Shown piece by piece: positions 33,763-41,223 of a stretch of DNA of 41,223 nt (position 1 is the stretch's first letter; each line of letters opens with the position of its first letter). The DNA lies in the NCBI GenBank assembly GCA_028703305.1, contig JAQVNC010000009.1, positions 1 to 41,223 on the forward strand. The letters run 5' to 3'. Under the pieces are notes generated by a model. It had not been told where the DNA came from. It made no database searches and worked only from the letters and a program-made list of their open reading frames with translations. The position numbers were made by a program, and so were the translations under genes. The stretch comes from Patescibacteria group bacterium (lineage in GTDB: Bacteria; Patescibacteriota; Patescibacteriia; Patescibacteriales; GWC2-42-12).

Positions 33763-36429
33763 ATGAAAACAAAAAATTTTAAAAAATTATTATCAGTTAT
33801 CATGCTTTTTGGATTGCTTGGTTGGATTAGCCCGGTTTTAGCTATTGACGGCCCGCCGGCCGGCTTTGAAGGCATGACATCGGCTCCCAGCCCGGAGCAA
33901 ATCGCCGAGATACAAAAACAGGCTCAAGCGGCCGCTCAAGCCCAACAACAGCAACAAGCCAGCGGTTCGGTGCCGTCTGATATTCAGGCTCCAGCGGTAA
34001 ATAATATTATGAATAATCAGGCTCCGGCCATGCCTAATATTGATTTTAGCAAGTTCGGCCCGATGCCGCAGGCGGTTGAAGGCGCGCCCATGCCTAAGTT
34101 TATGGGTCAGGCTATAGCCGGCTCCGGCATGGATCAAATGGCCGGGCAAATCGGCAATGCTTTAGAGAGCATTAAAGAAGGCTTAACCAGCGCTGAGGAA
34201 GGAATTAAAGAAATGAAAGACGGGCAGATTAAAATTGATGCGGGTATGGAAAAAGGCGTAAAAGCCGCCAGGCCGATTTATGAAGCGGCCGTAGCGGCTT
34301 ATCAATCAGGCGATTATCAAGCGGCCGCCACCAAGCTTCAAGAGGTGGAAAAAGTCGGTTTTGATAGAAAATACGCCGCTTTTGCCGAAACGCAAGGCGT
34401 CTCGCTGGACATGATAAAAGATATTAAAGCGCAAATGAATGAAGGCTTAAAGCAAATTTCGGCGATTGATGAGCCGGATGAACAGCTAGCCGCGCAAGCC
34501 GACATTATGACGCAAATGAATTATTTGGATGACGCGGAAAAATTAATGAAACAAAATAAGAAAAAAGAAGCCGCGGCCATGTTAAAGAAAATGAAGCAGG
34601 CCGGCGGCGTGGGCACGGCCGACGCCAGCTTGGCATCGGGCAAAACTAATAAAATGGGCGCTTCACAAATCGGCAAAGCGCTGGATAAAATCAACACGGA
34701 TTTAACCAGGGCCGGCCAAGGCTTGGAAAAAGCCAAAGATAAAGGCATAGAAATTTCAAGCGAATTGCAGGACGCTATGGATAAAACCAAAGCACTGTAT
34801 GAACAGGCTAAAGGTTATTATGACGCCGGCGATTATATCAAAGCGGCTGAAGTTTTAAAACAGTTGAAAGATTCAAAATTAAAAGAATTATCATTGTCAT
34901 ATCGGGATAAGATGCTACCGGCCGACCGCTTAAAAAGTATTTTAGATGAAGCTAAAAGTGGCTCTAAAGCTCTAAAATTAAGCATTGAAAAAGCCAAAGA
35001 ATTCGGCGTTGATACAACCGATTTGGAAAAAATGTCCGCTGATTTGGATGCCTTGCTGGTTAAAGCCGAAGAGGCCATGAATGCCAAGGATACGGAATTA
35101 TTCTTAACCATTATGAGCCAGGCCGAAGAGCTAAACGTGCGCGAAAAAGTTAACGCCGCCATCAAAACCGTAGCCATGGGCCGAGCCAAGGAAATTTTAG
35201 GCGAAGGCCTAACCGCTGTTAAGGCCACGATTGAGAAGTTAAACGCGCTTATCGGGACGATTACCGACAAAGGCGGAGCCGTGGCTAACGCCAAAGATTT
35301 AATCAGCCAGGCCAGCGCTAATCAGGCTAAAGCGCAAGCGCTTTATAATTCCGGAGATTATATGAACGGCGGACGGGTGCTGGACGACGCGGCCATGGCT
35401 TTATTCAAGGTCGGCAATATTCTACGAGATTCCGCCGCCAAAGCTTCAAAGGAGCAGCTTAAAGCGATTGATGATTTGGTTAAAACTTTAAATAAAGGCC
35501 AAGATTTATCAAATGTTAATCCGAATAACATGACCCAAGCCGAGAGACTGTTGGGCAATTTGCAAGAAGGCAATATAATGGAAAATAAGCAAACCATTAT
35601 GCAATTTAATCCGGCTTTATTGGATAAAATTCTGGCCTACAGGCAAAAAGACCAAAAAATGATTGATAGTGTCATTAATGAAGTCATGCCTTTGGTGCCG
35701 GAACGCGACCGCCAAGCCATGATGGAAGACAAAATAAATTTATTGGAAGAATCAATCAGCGCCGATAAAACCATAAAAGTTATGCAAAAGCTGAAAGGCT
35801 TGAATAAAAATACGGTTACTGATTTGAAAAATATCGCCGCGCAGGTTAAAAATTATAATTTCACCACTAAAGTCGCCGACCAGCTTGATGGAAAAATTAC
35901 CGATCTAAATGATAAAATCCAGTCCGGCGAAATCAAAGACGCGAAACTGGTTGATAATTATGTTAAGGCCTTAAAAGATGAAGTAACTAAGGACGTCGCG
36001 GCTTCGCAGGCGGAAAAATACAAGCAAAAATTAATACCGGCAAAGAATGTTGACGATAATAATCCATTGTTCGCCGAGATTAAATATTTAAAAGACGACG
36101 GCGCGATTGCCACTGATAAAAACGGCAACATTAATACCGGGCAGGCTGTCAGCGGTAAAGTTCTGGCTGATATTGTTAATAAGACCCAGGACAAAAATGC
36201 TATGAAGGCCATTGCCGGCAGTAAAATAACCGTTAAGGCCGCGGCGCAAAAAATTATTGAATCATACGGCGTAAAAATGCAAGCTAATCCGGCAGATGCG
36301 GCTAAATTCGCTACCTATTTGAATAATTTGGGCGCGGATATCAAACAAGCGGATTTAAACAAGCCGGCTAATCTCGGACAAGTCGCTGAAATAGTCGCGG
36401 CCGCTGATCAGGAGTGGGGGAATAAATAA
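33763..36429 (+). CDS. secreted helical-repeat protein
   Basis: Signal peptide; repeated helical units of the type LYEQAKGYYDAGDYIKAAEVLKQL. Confidence 0.78.
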   Translation: MKTKNFKKLLSVIMLFGLLGWISPVLAIDGPPAGFEGMTSAPSPEQIAEIQKQAQAAAQAQQQQQASGSVPSDIQAPAVNNIMNNQAPAMPNIDFSKFGPMPQAVEGAPMPKFMGQAIAGSGMDQMAGQIGNALESIKEGLTSAEEGIKEMKDGQIKIDAGMEKGVKAARPIYEAAVAAYQSGDYQAAATKLQEVEKVGFDRKYAAFAETQGVSLDMIKDIKAQMNEGLKQISAIDEPDEQLAAQADIMTQMNYLDDAEKLMKQNKKKEAAAMLKKMKQAGGVGTADASLASGKTNKMGASQIGKALDKINTDLTRAGQGLEKAKDKGIEISSELQDAMDKTKALYEQAKGYYDAGDYIKAAEVLKQLKDSKLKELSLSYRDKMLPADRLKSILDEAKSGSKALKLSIEKAKEFGVDTTDLEKMSADLDALLVKAEEAMNAKDTELFLTIMSQAEELNVREKVNAAIKTVAMGRAKEILGEGLTAVKATIEKLNALIGTITDKGGAVANAKDLISQASANQAKAQALYNSGDYMNGGRVLDDAAMALFKVGNILRDSAAKASKEQLKAIDDLVKTLNKGQDLSNVNPNNMTQAERLLGNLQEGNIMENKQTIMQFNPALLDKILAYRQKDQKMIDSVINEVMPLVPERDRQAMMEDKINLLEESISADKTIKVMQKLKGLNKNTVTDLKNIAAQVKNYNFTTKVADQLDGKITDLNDKIQSGEIKDAKLVDNYVKALKDEVTKDVAASQAEKYKQKLIPAKNVDDNNPLFAEIKYLKDDGAIATDKNGNINTGQAVSGKVLADIVNKTQDKNAMKAIAGSKITVKAAAQKIIESYGVKMQANPADAAKFATYLNNLGADIKQADLNKPANLGQVAEIVAAADQEWGNK

Positions 36430-36457
36430 GTAAATAACGGCAACTAAATCACATGAC

Positions 36458-36557
36458 GATTGGGCTAAATTGATAAAATTTTCTACTGCGGAACTCGGCT
36501 AGCTTCGCTAGCCTCAAGCAGTCCTCGCACAAAAATTTTACCAAATTTAGCCCAATC
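36458..36557 (+). repeat. ~100-nt structured element, copy 3
   Basis: GATTGGGCTAAATTGATAAAATTTTCTACTGCGGAACTCGGCTAGCTTCGCTAGCCTCAAGCAGTCCTCGCACAAAAATTTTACCAAATTTAGCCCAATC, followed by TTTTTT. Confidence 0.9.
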
Positions 36558-36566
36558 TTTTTTCTC

Positions 36567-36595
36567 TTGACTTTCGTATTTTGTTCGTGTATAAT
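36567..36595 (+). promoter_or_regulatory. sigma70-type promoter for lexA
   Basis: TTGACT (36567-36572), 17 nt, TGTATAAT (-10 36590-36595). Confidence 0.75.
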
Positions 36596-36645
36596 GTAAT
36601 TAAGCTAAATAGGCATTGTGGATAACTATTTTTAACATTAAATAT

Positions 36646-37257
36646 ATGGGCGACAATTTAACTAAGCGCCAGCGGCAAATTTTGGATTTTATAACCGAAT
36701 TTACCGGCGATAATGGCTACGCGCCGAGCTTAAGGGAAATCGGGGAACATTTTAATTTATCCAGTCCGGCCACGATTCACGCGCATGTGCAAGCTCTAAA
36801 GCAAAAAGGCATATTAAAAACGTCATTTAACGAAGCGAGATCAATTGAGATTATTCCGACTAGTGTTAATTGGACGGCCAGCTTGGAATTGCCGTTAGTC
36901 GGGTTAATTACCGCCGGCGAACCGATTGAAGCGGTAGAGGAAAACGATACTATCGCCGTGCCGGCCGATTTTGTAACCGATAGCGCCAATAGCTATGTTT
37001 TGCGCGTTAAAGGCGAGTCCATGATTGAAGATGGAATCTTGGACGGCGATTATGTAATCGTGGAGCGCAACCCGTCGCCGCAAAACGGCGATATAGTCGT
37101 GGCTTTGCTAAACAACGCGTACGCCACTTTAAAAAAGTTTTATCGCGAGCAGAAACGGATTAGGCTGCAGCCGGCTAATTCATCAATGAGGCCGATTTAC
37201 GCCGCCGACCCTTTAATTCAAGGGGTGGTTAGGGGAGTAATTAGAAAATTCGCCTAA
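36646..37257 (+). CDS. lexA: LexA repressor
   Basis: LTKRQRQILDFITEFTGDNGYAPSLREIGEHFNLSSPATIHAHVQALKQKG; Ala-Gly cleavage site ITAGEPIEA; GESMIEDGI; start re-set to MGDNLTKRQ. Confidence 0.95.
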   Translation: MGDNLTKRQRQILDFITEFTGDNGYAPSLREIGEHFNLSSPATIHAHVQALKQKGILKTSFNEARSIEIIPTSVNWTASLELPLVGLITAGEPIEAVEENDTIAVPADFVTDSANSYVLRVKGESMIEDGILDGDYVIVERNPSPQNGDIVVALLNNAYATLKKFYREQKRIRLQPANSSMRPIYAADPLIQGVVRGVIRKFA

Positions 37258-37281
37258 ACCGTCCGCGCACTGAAAATTTTG

Positions 37282-37312
37282 TACCCCCTCTATATAAAAG
37301 GGGGTATTTTTG
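37282..37312 (+). terminator. intrinsic terminator
   Basis: TACCCCCTctatataaAAGGGGGTATTTTTG. Confidence 0.8.
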
Positions 37313-37325
37313 TTAGAATATAGCT

Positions 37326-39269
37326 ATGAAGAATAAAATAATTTTTAGTTTGAAAATACTAATAATTTTAACTATTATCAGTTTAACCGCGCTGATTTAT
37401 TGCCAGCAAGGGGATTTTACTTCGCTTGATCTTGGCCGGCATATGGAAAATGGAAAAATTATTTTTAGCCAGCCGGATGTTTTGTTTAAAAATTTTTATT
37501 CCTATACCGAGCCTGATTTTCCTTTTATCAATCATCATTGGCTCTCCGGCGTGATTTTTTGGCTTTTGTATTTAATCGGCGGATTTAAAATTTTAACGCT
37601 TTTAAATATTCTGCTCGGCGCCGGCGCGGTTTTAATAATTTTTAAGCTGGCCGTTAAAAAATCCAATTTTACCTTGGCCGCGGCTTTAGCTTTGCCGGTT
37701 ATTCTTATATTGTCCGAGCGTATTGACATCCGGCCGGAGATGTTCAGCTATTTTTTTATCGCTTTAACTTATTATTTGGTTGAAGATTTTCGCTTGAATG
37801 GCTATGCGAAAAAACTGATTTGGCTCGCGCCCATATTTCTGATTTGGGTAAATTCGCATATTTATTTTTTTATCGGTTTGTTTTTAGTCGGTTTCGCCTT
37901 GCTTGAACAGATAATTTTACATTTTAAAGATTTTTTTAAAGTGGAATCGGCTAAAAATTTTTTTTATATAACTTTGTTAAGCCTCGCCGCGGTTTTATTC
38001 AATCCTAATTTTATCAAAGGGCTAATGTACCCGTTTAATATTTTAAAAAAATACGGCTATGACATCGTGGAAAACAAATCGCCGTTTTATCTGCAGACTT
38101 TAACGATAGATTATAATATTTTGATTTTTAAGATATTATTGGGCCTTTTAATTTTAAGTTTTATTTTGCGGCTGATTTTAAAGAAAAAAATTGATTATTA
38201 TAATGCGGCGCTGGCGGCGGTTTTTTCCGCTTTCACCTGTTTATATATCCGCAATCTGCCGCTTTTCGGCTTGATTATTCTACCAATAATGGCGCAAAAT
38301 TATTTTTTTTCTTTTGAGCTTTTAAAAGAAAAGTCGGAAAAAATAAAGATAATAATATTTGCCTCGGTTTTGGTAATTTATATTTTAGCCTTGAGCTTAA
38401 TTGCCCATGAAAATTCAGGCGAAAATAAATTTTTTAGCAAAAGCTTGGGGTTAGGCATGAGGCAAAATTCGCTTGAGTCAATAAAGTTTTACCGCGACAA
38501 TAATTTAGCCGGCCCGATTTTTAATAATTATGACATTGGCAGCGCTTTGATTTTTTGGCTATACCCGGCCGAACGGGTTTTCGTGGATAACCGGCCGGAA
38601 GCTTATAGTCTTGATTTTTTTCAGCAAATTTATAAGCCGATCATGCAGGACAGCGCTAAATGGCAAGAGCTAAGCGGTCGATATAAAATTAATTTGATTT
38701 ATATTTCCCATACTGATGGCACGCCCTGGGCGCGTGAATTTTTAAGCGCCCGACTTAAAGACGAAAATTGGCCTTTGATTTACTTTGACGATTACACGGC
38801 GATTATGGTAAAAAATAATGACAGCCATAAGCCGCTGATAGAAAAATATAAAATTGATGATAAAAAATTCGCTCTAAGGCTAAATGAGCTTTTAGTTAAA
38901 GCGGATAATATTGAAAAAATGCGTTTGGCCGATTTGGCCATAGCTTACGGCCGAGTTGATTTGGCGAAAAATGTTCTGGAAGCGCTTTTAGCCAAGCAGC
39001 CGACAAACGGAAAAATTTTGGCCGCGCTGGGATATTTGAGCGCCAACGCCAGCAGCCGTGAAGCAGTCGTAAAATCAATTGATTATCTTAATAAAGCCCT
39101 GGCTAACGGCTATATCTTGCCCGGAGTTTATAACCAACAAGGCTTGAATTATTGGAATTTAGCCGATTATAGCGAGGCGAAAAATATGTGGCAAAAAGCT
39201 TTGCGGTTAGATTCCGATAATGATCACGCTAAATATTATTTAAAGCAGGCGAACGAATTAATAAAATAA
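37326..39269 (+). CDS. multi-spanning membrane protein (GT-C/O-antigen-polymerase-like topology) with C-terminal TPR-like region
   Basis: ~11-12 hydrophobic segments; C-terminal YNQQGLNYWNLADYSEAKNMWQKALRLDSDNDHAKYYL. Confidence 0.75.
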   Translation: MKNKIIFSLKILIILTIISLTALIYCQQGDFTSLDLGRHMENGKIIFSQPDVLFKNFYSYTEPDFPFINHHWLSGVIFWLLYLIGGFKILTLLNILLGAGAVLIIFKLAVKKSNFTLAAALALPVILILSERIDIRPEMFSYFFIALTYYLVEDFRLNGYAKKLIWLAPIFLIWVNSHIYFFIGLFLVGFALLEQIILHFKDFFKVESAKNFFYITLLSLAAVLFNPNFIKGLMYPFNILKKYGYDIVENKSPFYLQTLTIDYNILIFKILLGLLILSFILRLILKKKIDYYNAALAAVFSAFTCLYIRNLPLFGLIILPIMAQNYFFSFELLKEKSEKIKIIIFASVLVIYILALSLIAHENSGENKFFSKSLGLGMRQNSLESIKFYRDNNLAGPIFNNYDIGSALIFWLYPAERVFVDNRPEAYSLDFFQQIYKPIMQDSAKWQELSGRYKINLIYISHTDGTPWAREFLSARLKDENWPLIYFDDYTAIMVKNNDSHKPLIEKYKIDDKKFALRLNELLVKADNIEKMRLADLAIAYGRVDLAKNVLEALLAKQPTNGKILAALGYLSANASSREAVVKSIDYLNKALANGYILPGVYNQQGLNYWNLADYSEAKNMWQKALRLDSDNDHAKYYLKQANELIK

Positions 39270-39279
39270 GACGCGCTTT

Positions 39280-39651
39280 ATGAAAATAAGCAAAAAAGAA
39301 TTTGAAAAAATAGTTGAGCAAGCTCTGGAAAATTTGCCGGATAAATTTAAAGATAAGCTTCATAATGTCGCTATCTTCGCCGAAGACGAGCCGACCGATG
39401 AGCAGCTTTATAAAATAAAATTGAAACGCGGCGATGTCTTGTTCGGCTTGTTTGAAGGCTATGCCCAAGCCAAAAGATTAAATATCGGCCCGGTTTTACC
39501 CGACCGGATAACTATTTTCAGAAAGGCTATTTTAAGCCAGTCGGACAATCTGGCCGAGCTTGAGCAAAAAATAATTTCCACGGTCAAGCACGAAATCGCC
39601 CATCATTTCGGTTCGGATGAAAAAGGCGCGGCCAAAGCCGGCAGAAGATAA
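39280..39651 (+). CDS. metallopeptidase-family protein (HExxH)
   Basis: KRGDVLFGLFEGYAQ...ITIFRKAIL...VKHEIAHHFGSDE. Confidence 0.9.
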   Translation: MKISKKEFEKIVEQALENLPDKFKDKLHNVAIFAEDEPTDEQLYKIKLKRGDVLFGLFEGYAQAKRLNIGPVLPDRITIFRKAILSQSDNLAELEQKIISTVKHEIAHHFGSDEKGAAKAGRR

Positions 39652-39748
39652 AATTTGATTTTTTGCCTAAGATATGATAATATAAGGCCAATATATTAAT
39701 AAATTAATCGCTAAAACGGATTTAATTCCGGCGGCGAATAATAACTCT

Positions 39749-39904
39749 ATGGAAGCTTATTGCGTAAAATGCAAGGCTAAACAAGAAATGATGGGCGCTA
39801 CTGAAGTGGAAATGAACGGCAAAGGTGGCGTCAAGCGTAAAGCTATGAAAGGCAAATGCCCGGTTTGCGCCACGGCCATGTTCAGAATCCTGGGCAAAGC
39901 TTAA
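39749..39904 (+). CDS. 51-aa zinc-ribbon-like protein (DUF5679-like)
   Basis: MEAYCVKCKAKQEMMGATEVEMNGKGGVKRKAMKGKCPVCATAMFRILGKA; absent from ORF track because short. Confidence 0.8.
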   Translation: MEAYCVKCKAKQEMMGATEVEMNGKGGVKRKAMKGKCPVCATAMFRILGKA

Positions 39905-39919
39905 AATCTCTTTTTTCAT

Positions 39920-39950
39920 AAAAACGCCTTAGTTTTACAGGGGCGTTTTT
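39920..39950 (+). terminator. intrinsic terminator
   Basis: AAAACGCCttagttttacaGGGGCGTTTTT. Confidence 0.8.
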
Positions 39951-40020
39951 ATGTTGCAAAATTTTTAAAAAATTAGTATAATTACCTTAAATAATCTTTA
40001 TCGCTTTAAGCTTAAATTGT

Positions 40021-40422
40021 ATGGAAAAAAATGAAGAAATTCTCATAATTGAAGACGATGCCAATTTGCTTTACGGGCTTCAAGCCAAACTTAGAGTGGA
40101 GGGTTTTGAGGTTATAACCGATGAAGGCGCTGATAAAAACGAGGTCATGGAAAAAATAAAAGTTTTAAAGCCAGATTATATTATTTTGGATATTATTTTA
40201 CCGAAGATAAACGGCTTCAATCTTTTGTCCGAGATTAAATCAGATCCGGCGATTTCTAAAATACCGGTTTTTATTTTTACCAATTTAAGCGATAATGACA
40301 GCCGGCAAAGGGGCGCTGATTTAGGCGCGGATTTTTATCTGATAAAAAGCGAATTGAATCTTGATGAATTTGTCGTTAAATTTAAAAAAATTATTGCCAA
40401 CAAGCAAAAATTGGCGGCTTAA
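40021..40422 (+). CDS. response regulator receiver-domain protein (single domain)
   Basis: ILIIEDDANLLYGL; PDYIILDIILPKINGF; PVFIFTNLSD; no output domain. Confidence 0.92.
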   Translation: MEKNEEILIIEDDANLLYGLQAKLRVEGFEVITDEGADKNEVMEKIKVLKPDYIILDIILPKINGFNLLSEIKSDPAISKIPVFIFTNLSDNDSRQRGADLGADFYLIKSELNLDEFVVKFKKIIANKQKLAA

Positions 40423-40434
40423 AATAATTATATT

Positions 40435-41223
40435 ATGAAAATTTTTAAAAATAAATTTTTTATTGTCGGCTTGCTGTTAATCATCGGGTTTACGGCCGCT
40501 TATTTTATTTTTAACAAAAAACCTAAAACCGCCTATACGACCGCTAAAGTTGAACGGGGAAATTTAATCCAAACGGTTAGCGAGACCGGCATGGTTAAAG
40601 CCAATAAAGAAATGGATTTAAATTTTACTTTGGGCGGCAAAATCACCGGTATTTTCGTGAATGTCGGCGATAAAGTAAAGAAAGACCAGGTTTTAGCCGA
40701 GCTTGACTCAAGCGATTTGCTGTTGAAAGAAAAAGAGGCTGCGGCCAACCTAAGAGTTTCCCAGGCGAATTTAGCCAAACTTTTAGCCGGGGCAACGGCT
40801 GGCGAATTGGCGGTTAGCCAGGCCGGCGTTGATCAGGCTAAGACGGCTTATGTCTCGGCGTTAAACGAGCAGGAAAAAATAACCAATACGGTTAACGAAA
40901 ATTTGGCGCAAGCGGAAAAAAATCTAAGCGATCTTTATTTAACAGCCGGCGATACCATAACCACTTATCAGCAGGCGGTTAAAAATTATAAAAGCGTAGC
41001 TTTAACCGTGGCGGAAGCGAAAATTTCCGTGGCCGCCAACGCTTTGGATAATATAGATACGATATTAAACGATAGCGAGGCCGCGCATTATCTCGGAGCC
41101 GGAAATATTTCTTTGATAGAGTCAACAAAAATCGGCTATAACCAGGCGAATACGGCTTTAATTCAAGCCAAAGCCAGCCAAGACGGCGCGGATGCAAGCC
41201 GGGCGTCAACCGATACTCTAAAC
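40435..41223 (+). CDS. HlyD/RND-type periplasmic adaptor, truncated by window end
   Basis: ATG 40435 open to window edge; MKIFKNKFFIVGLLLIIGF...YTTAKVERGNLIQTVSETGMVKANKEMDLNFTLGGKITGIFVNVGDKVKKDQVLAELD. Confidence 0.9.
   Translation, partial: MKIFKNKFFIVGLLLIIGFTAAYFIFNKKPKTAYTTAKVERGNLIQTVSETGMVKANKEMDLNFTLGGKITGIFVNVGDKVKKDQVLAELDSSDLLLKEKEAAANLRVSQANLAKLLAGATAGELAVSQAGVDQAKTAYVSALNEQEKITNTVNENLAQAEKNLSDLYLTAGDTITTYQQAVKNYKSVALTVAEAKISVAANALDNIDTILNDSEAAHYLGAGNISLIESTKIGYNQANTALIQAKASQDGADASRASTDTLN

Noticed and set aside
18426-36557. CRISPR array or ordinary rho-independent terminators as explanation of the three ~99-nt copies
   Set aside because: Copies are ~7-11 kb apart with no spacers, and only copy 3 has an adjacent T-run; the invariant core is not needed for a terminator.
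36567-36646. LexA-binding SOS box upstream of lexA
   Set aside because: TTCGT repeats are present as direct, not inverted, repeats; no convincing GAAC-N4-GTTC palindrome.
1-41223. Alternative genetic code 25 (TGA = Gly)
   Set aside because: rplJ, rplL, cysS, lexA, dnaX and others are full length with no internal TGA in the standard-code ORFs, so only TGA avoidance is supported.

Overview
The window reads as a compact, AT-leaning bacterial chromosome segment. Gene content and style suggest Candidate Phyla Radiation/Patescibacteria, but that is inference. I support about 36 protein genes, one tRNA-Gln(CUG), an L10-leader-like 5' UTR ahead of rplJ-rplL, and many intrinsic terminators. Recognisable genes include a Xer/phage-type tyrosine recombinase, two GT2 glycosyltransferases, galU, a PfkB kinase, a PduL-type phosphotransacylase, mutM, a CAP-domain protein, mltG, rplJ, rplL, cysS, dus, a Na+/Ca2+ exchanger, a CorA-like protein, a TraG/VirD4-like ATPase, dnaX, thioredoxin plus FTR-beta, MATE, AlkD, lexA, a response regulator and a truncated RND adaptor. 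The most unusual signals are non-coding. (1) A ~99-nt asymmetric element occurs three times (18426, 29286, 36458), always 14-29 nt after a stop codon and in the same orientation, with long terminal inverted repeats, an invariant core and an inner hairpin whose sequence changes while pairing is kept. (2) A GC-rich ~212-bp multi-branched inverted-repeat block (119-330) lies directly upstream of the recombinase. (3) Two palindromic repeat families share the right end AATGACA; most copies sit 10-14 nt upstream of start codons, one is inserted in frame in a glycosyltransferase, and one forms the C-terminus of dus. (4) TGA is almost absent as a stop codon (1 of 36), and the single case is inside that repeat. 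No CRISPR array, rRNA or transposase was seen.
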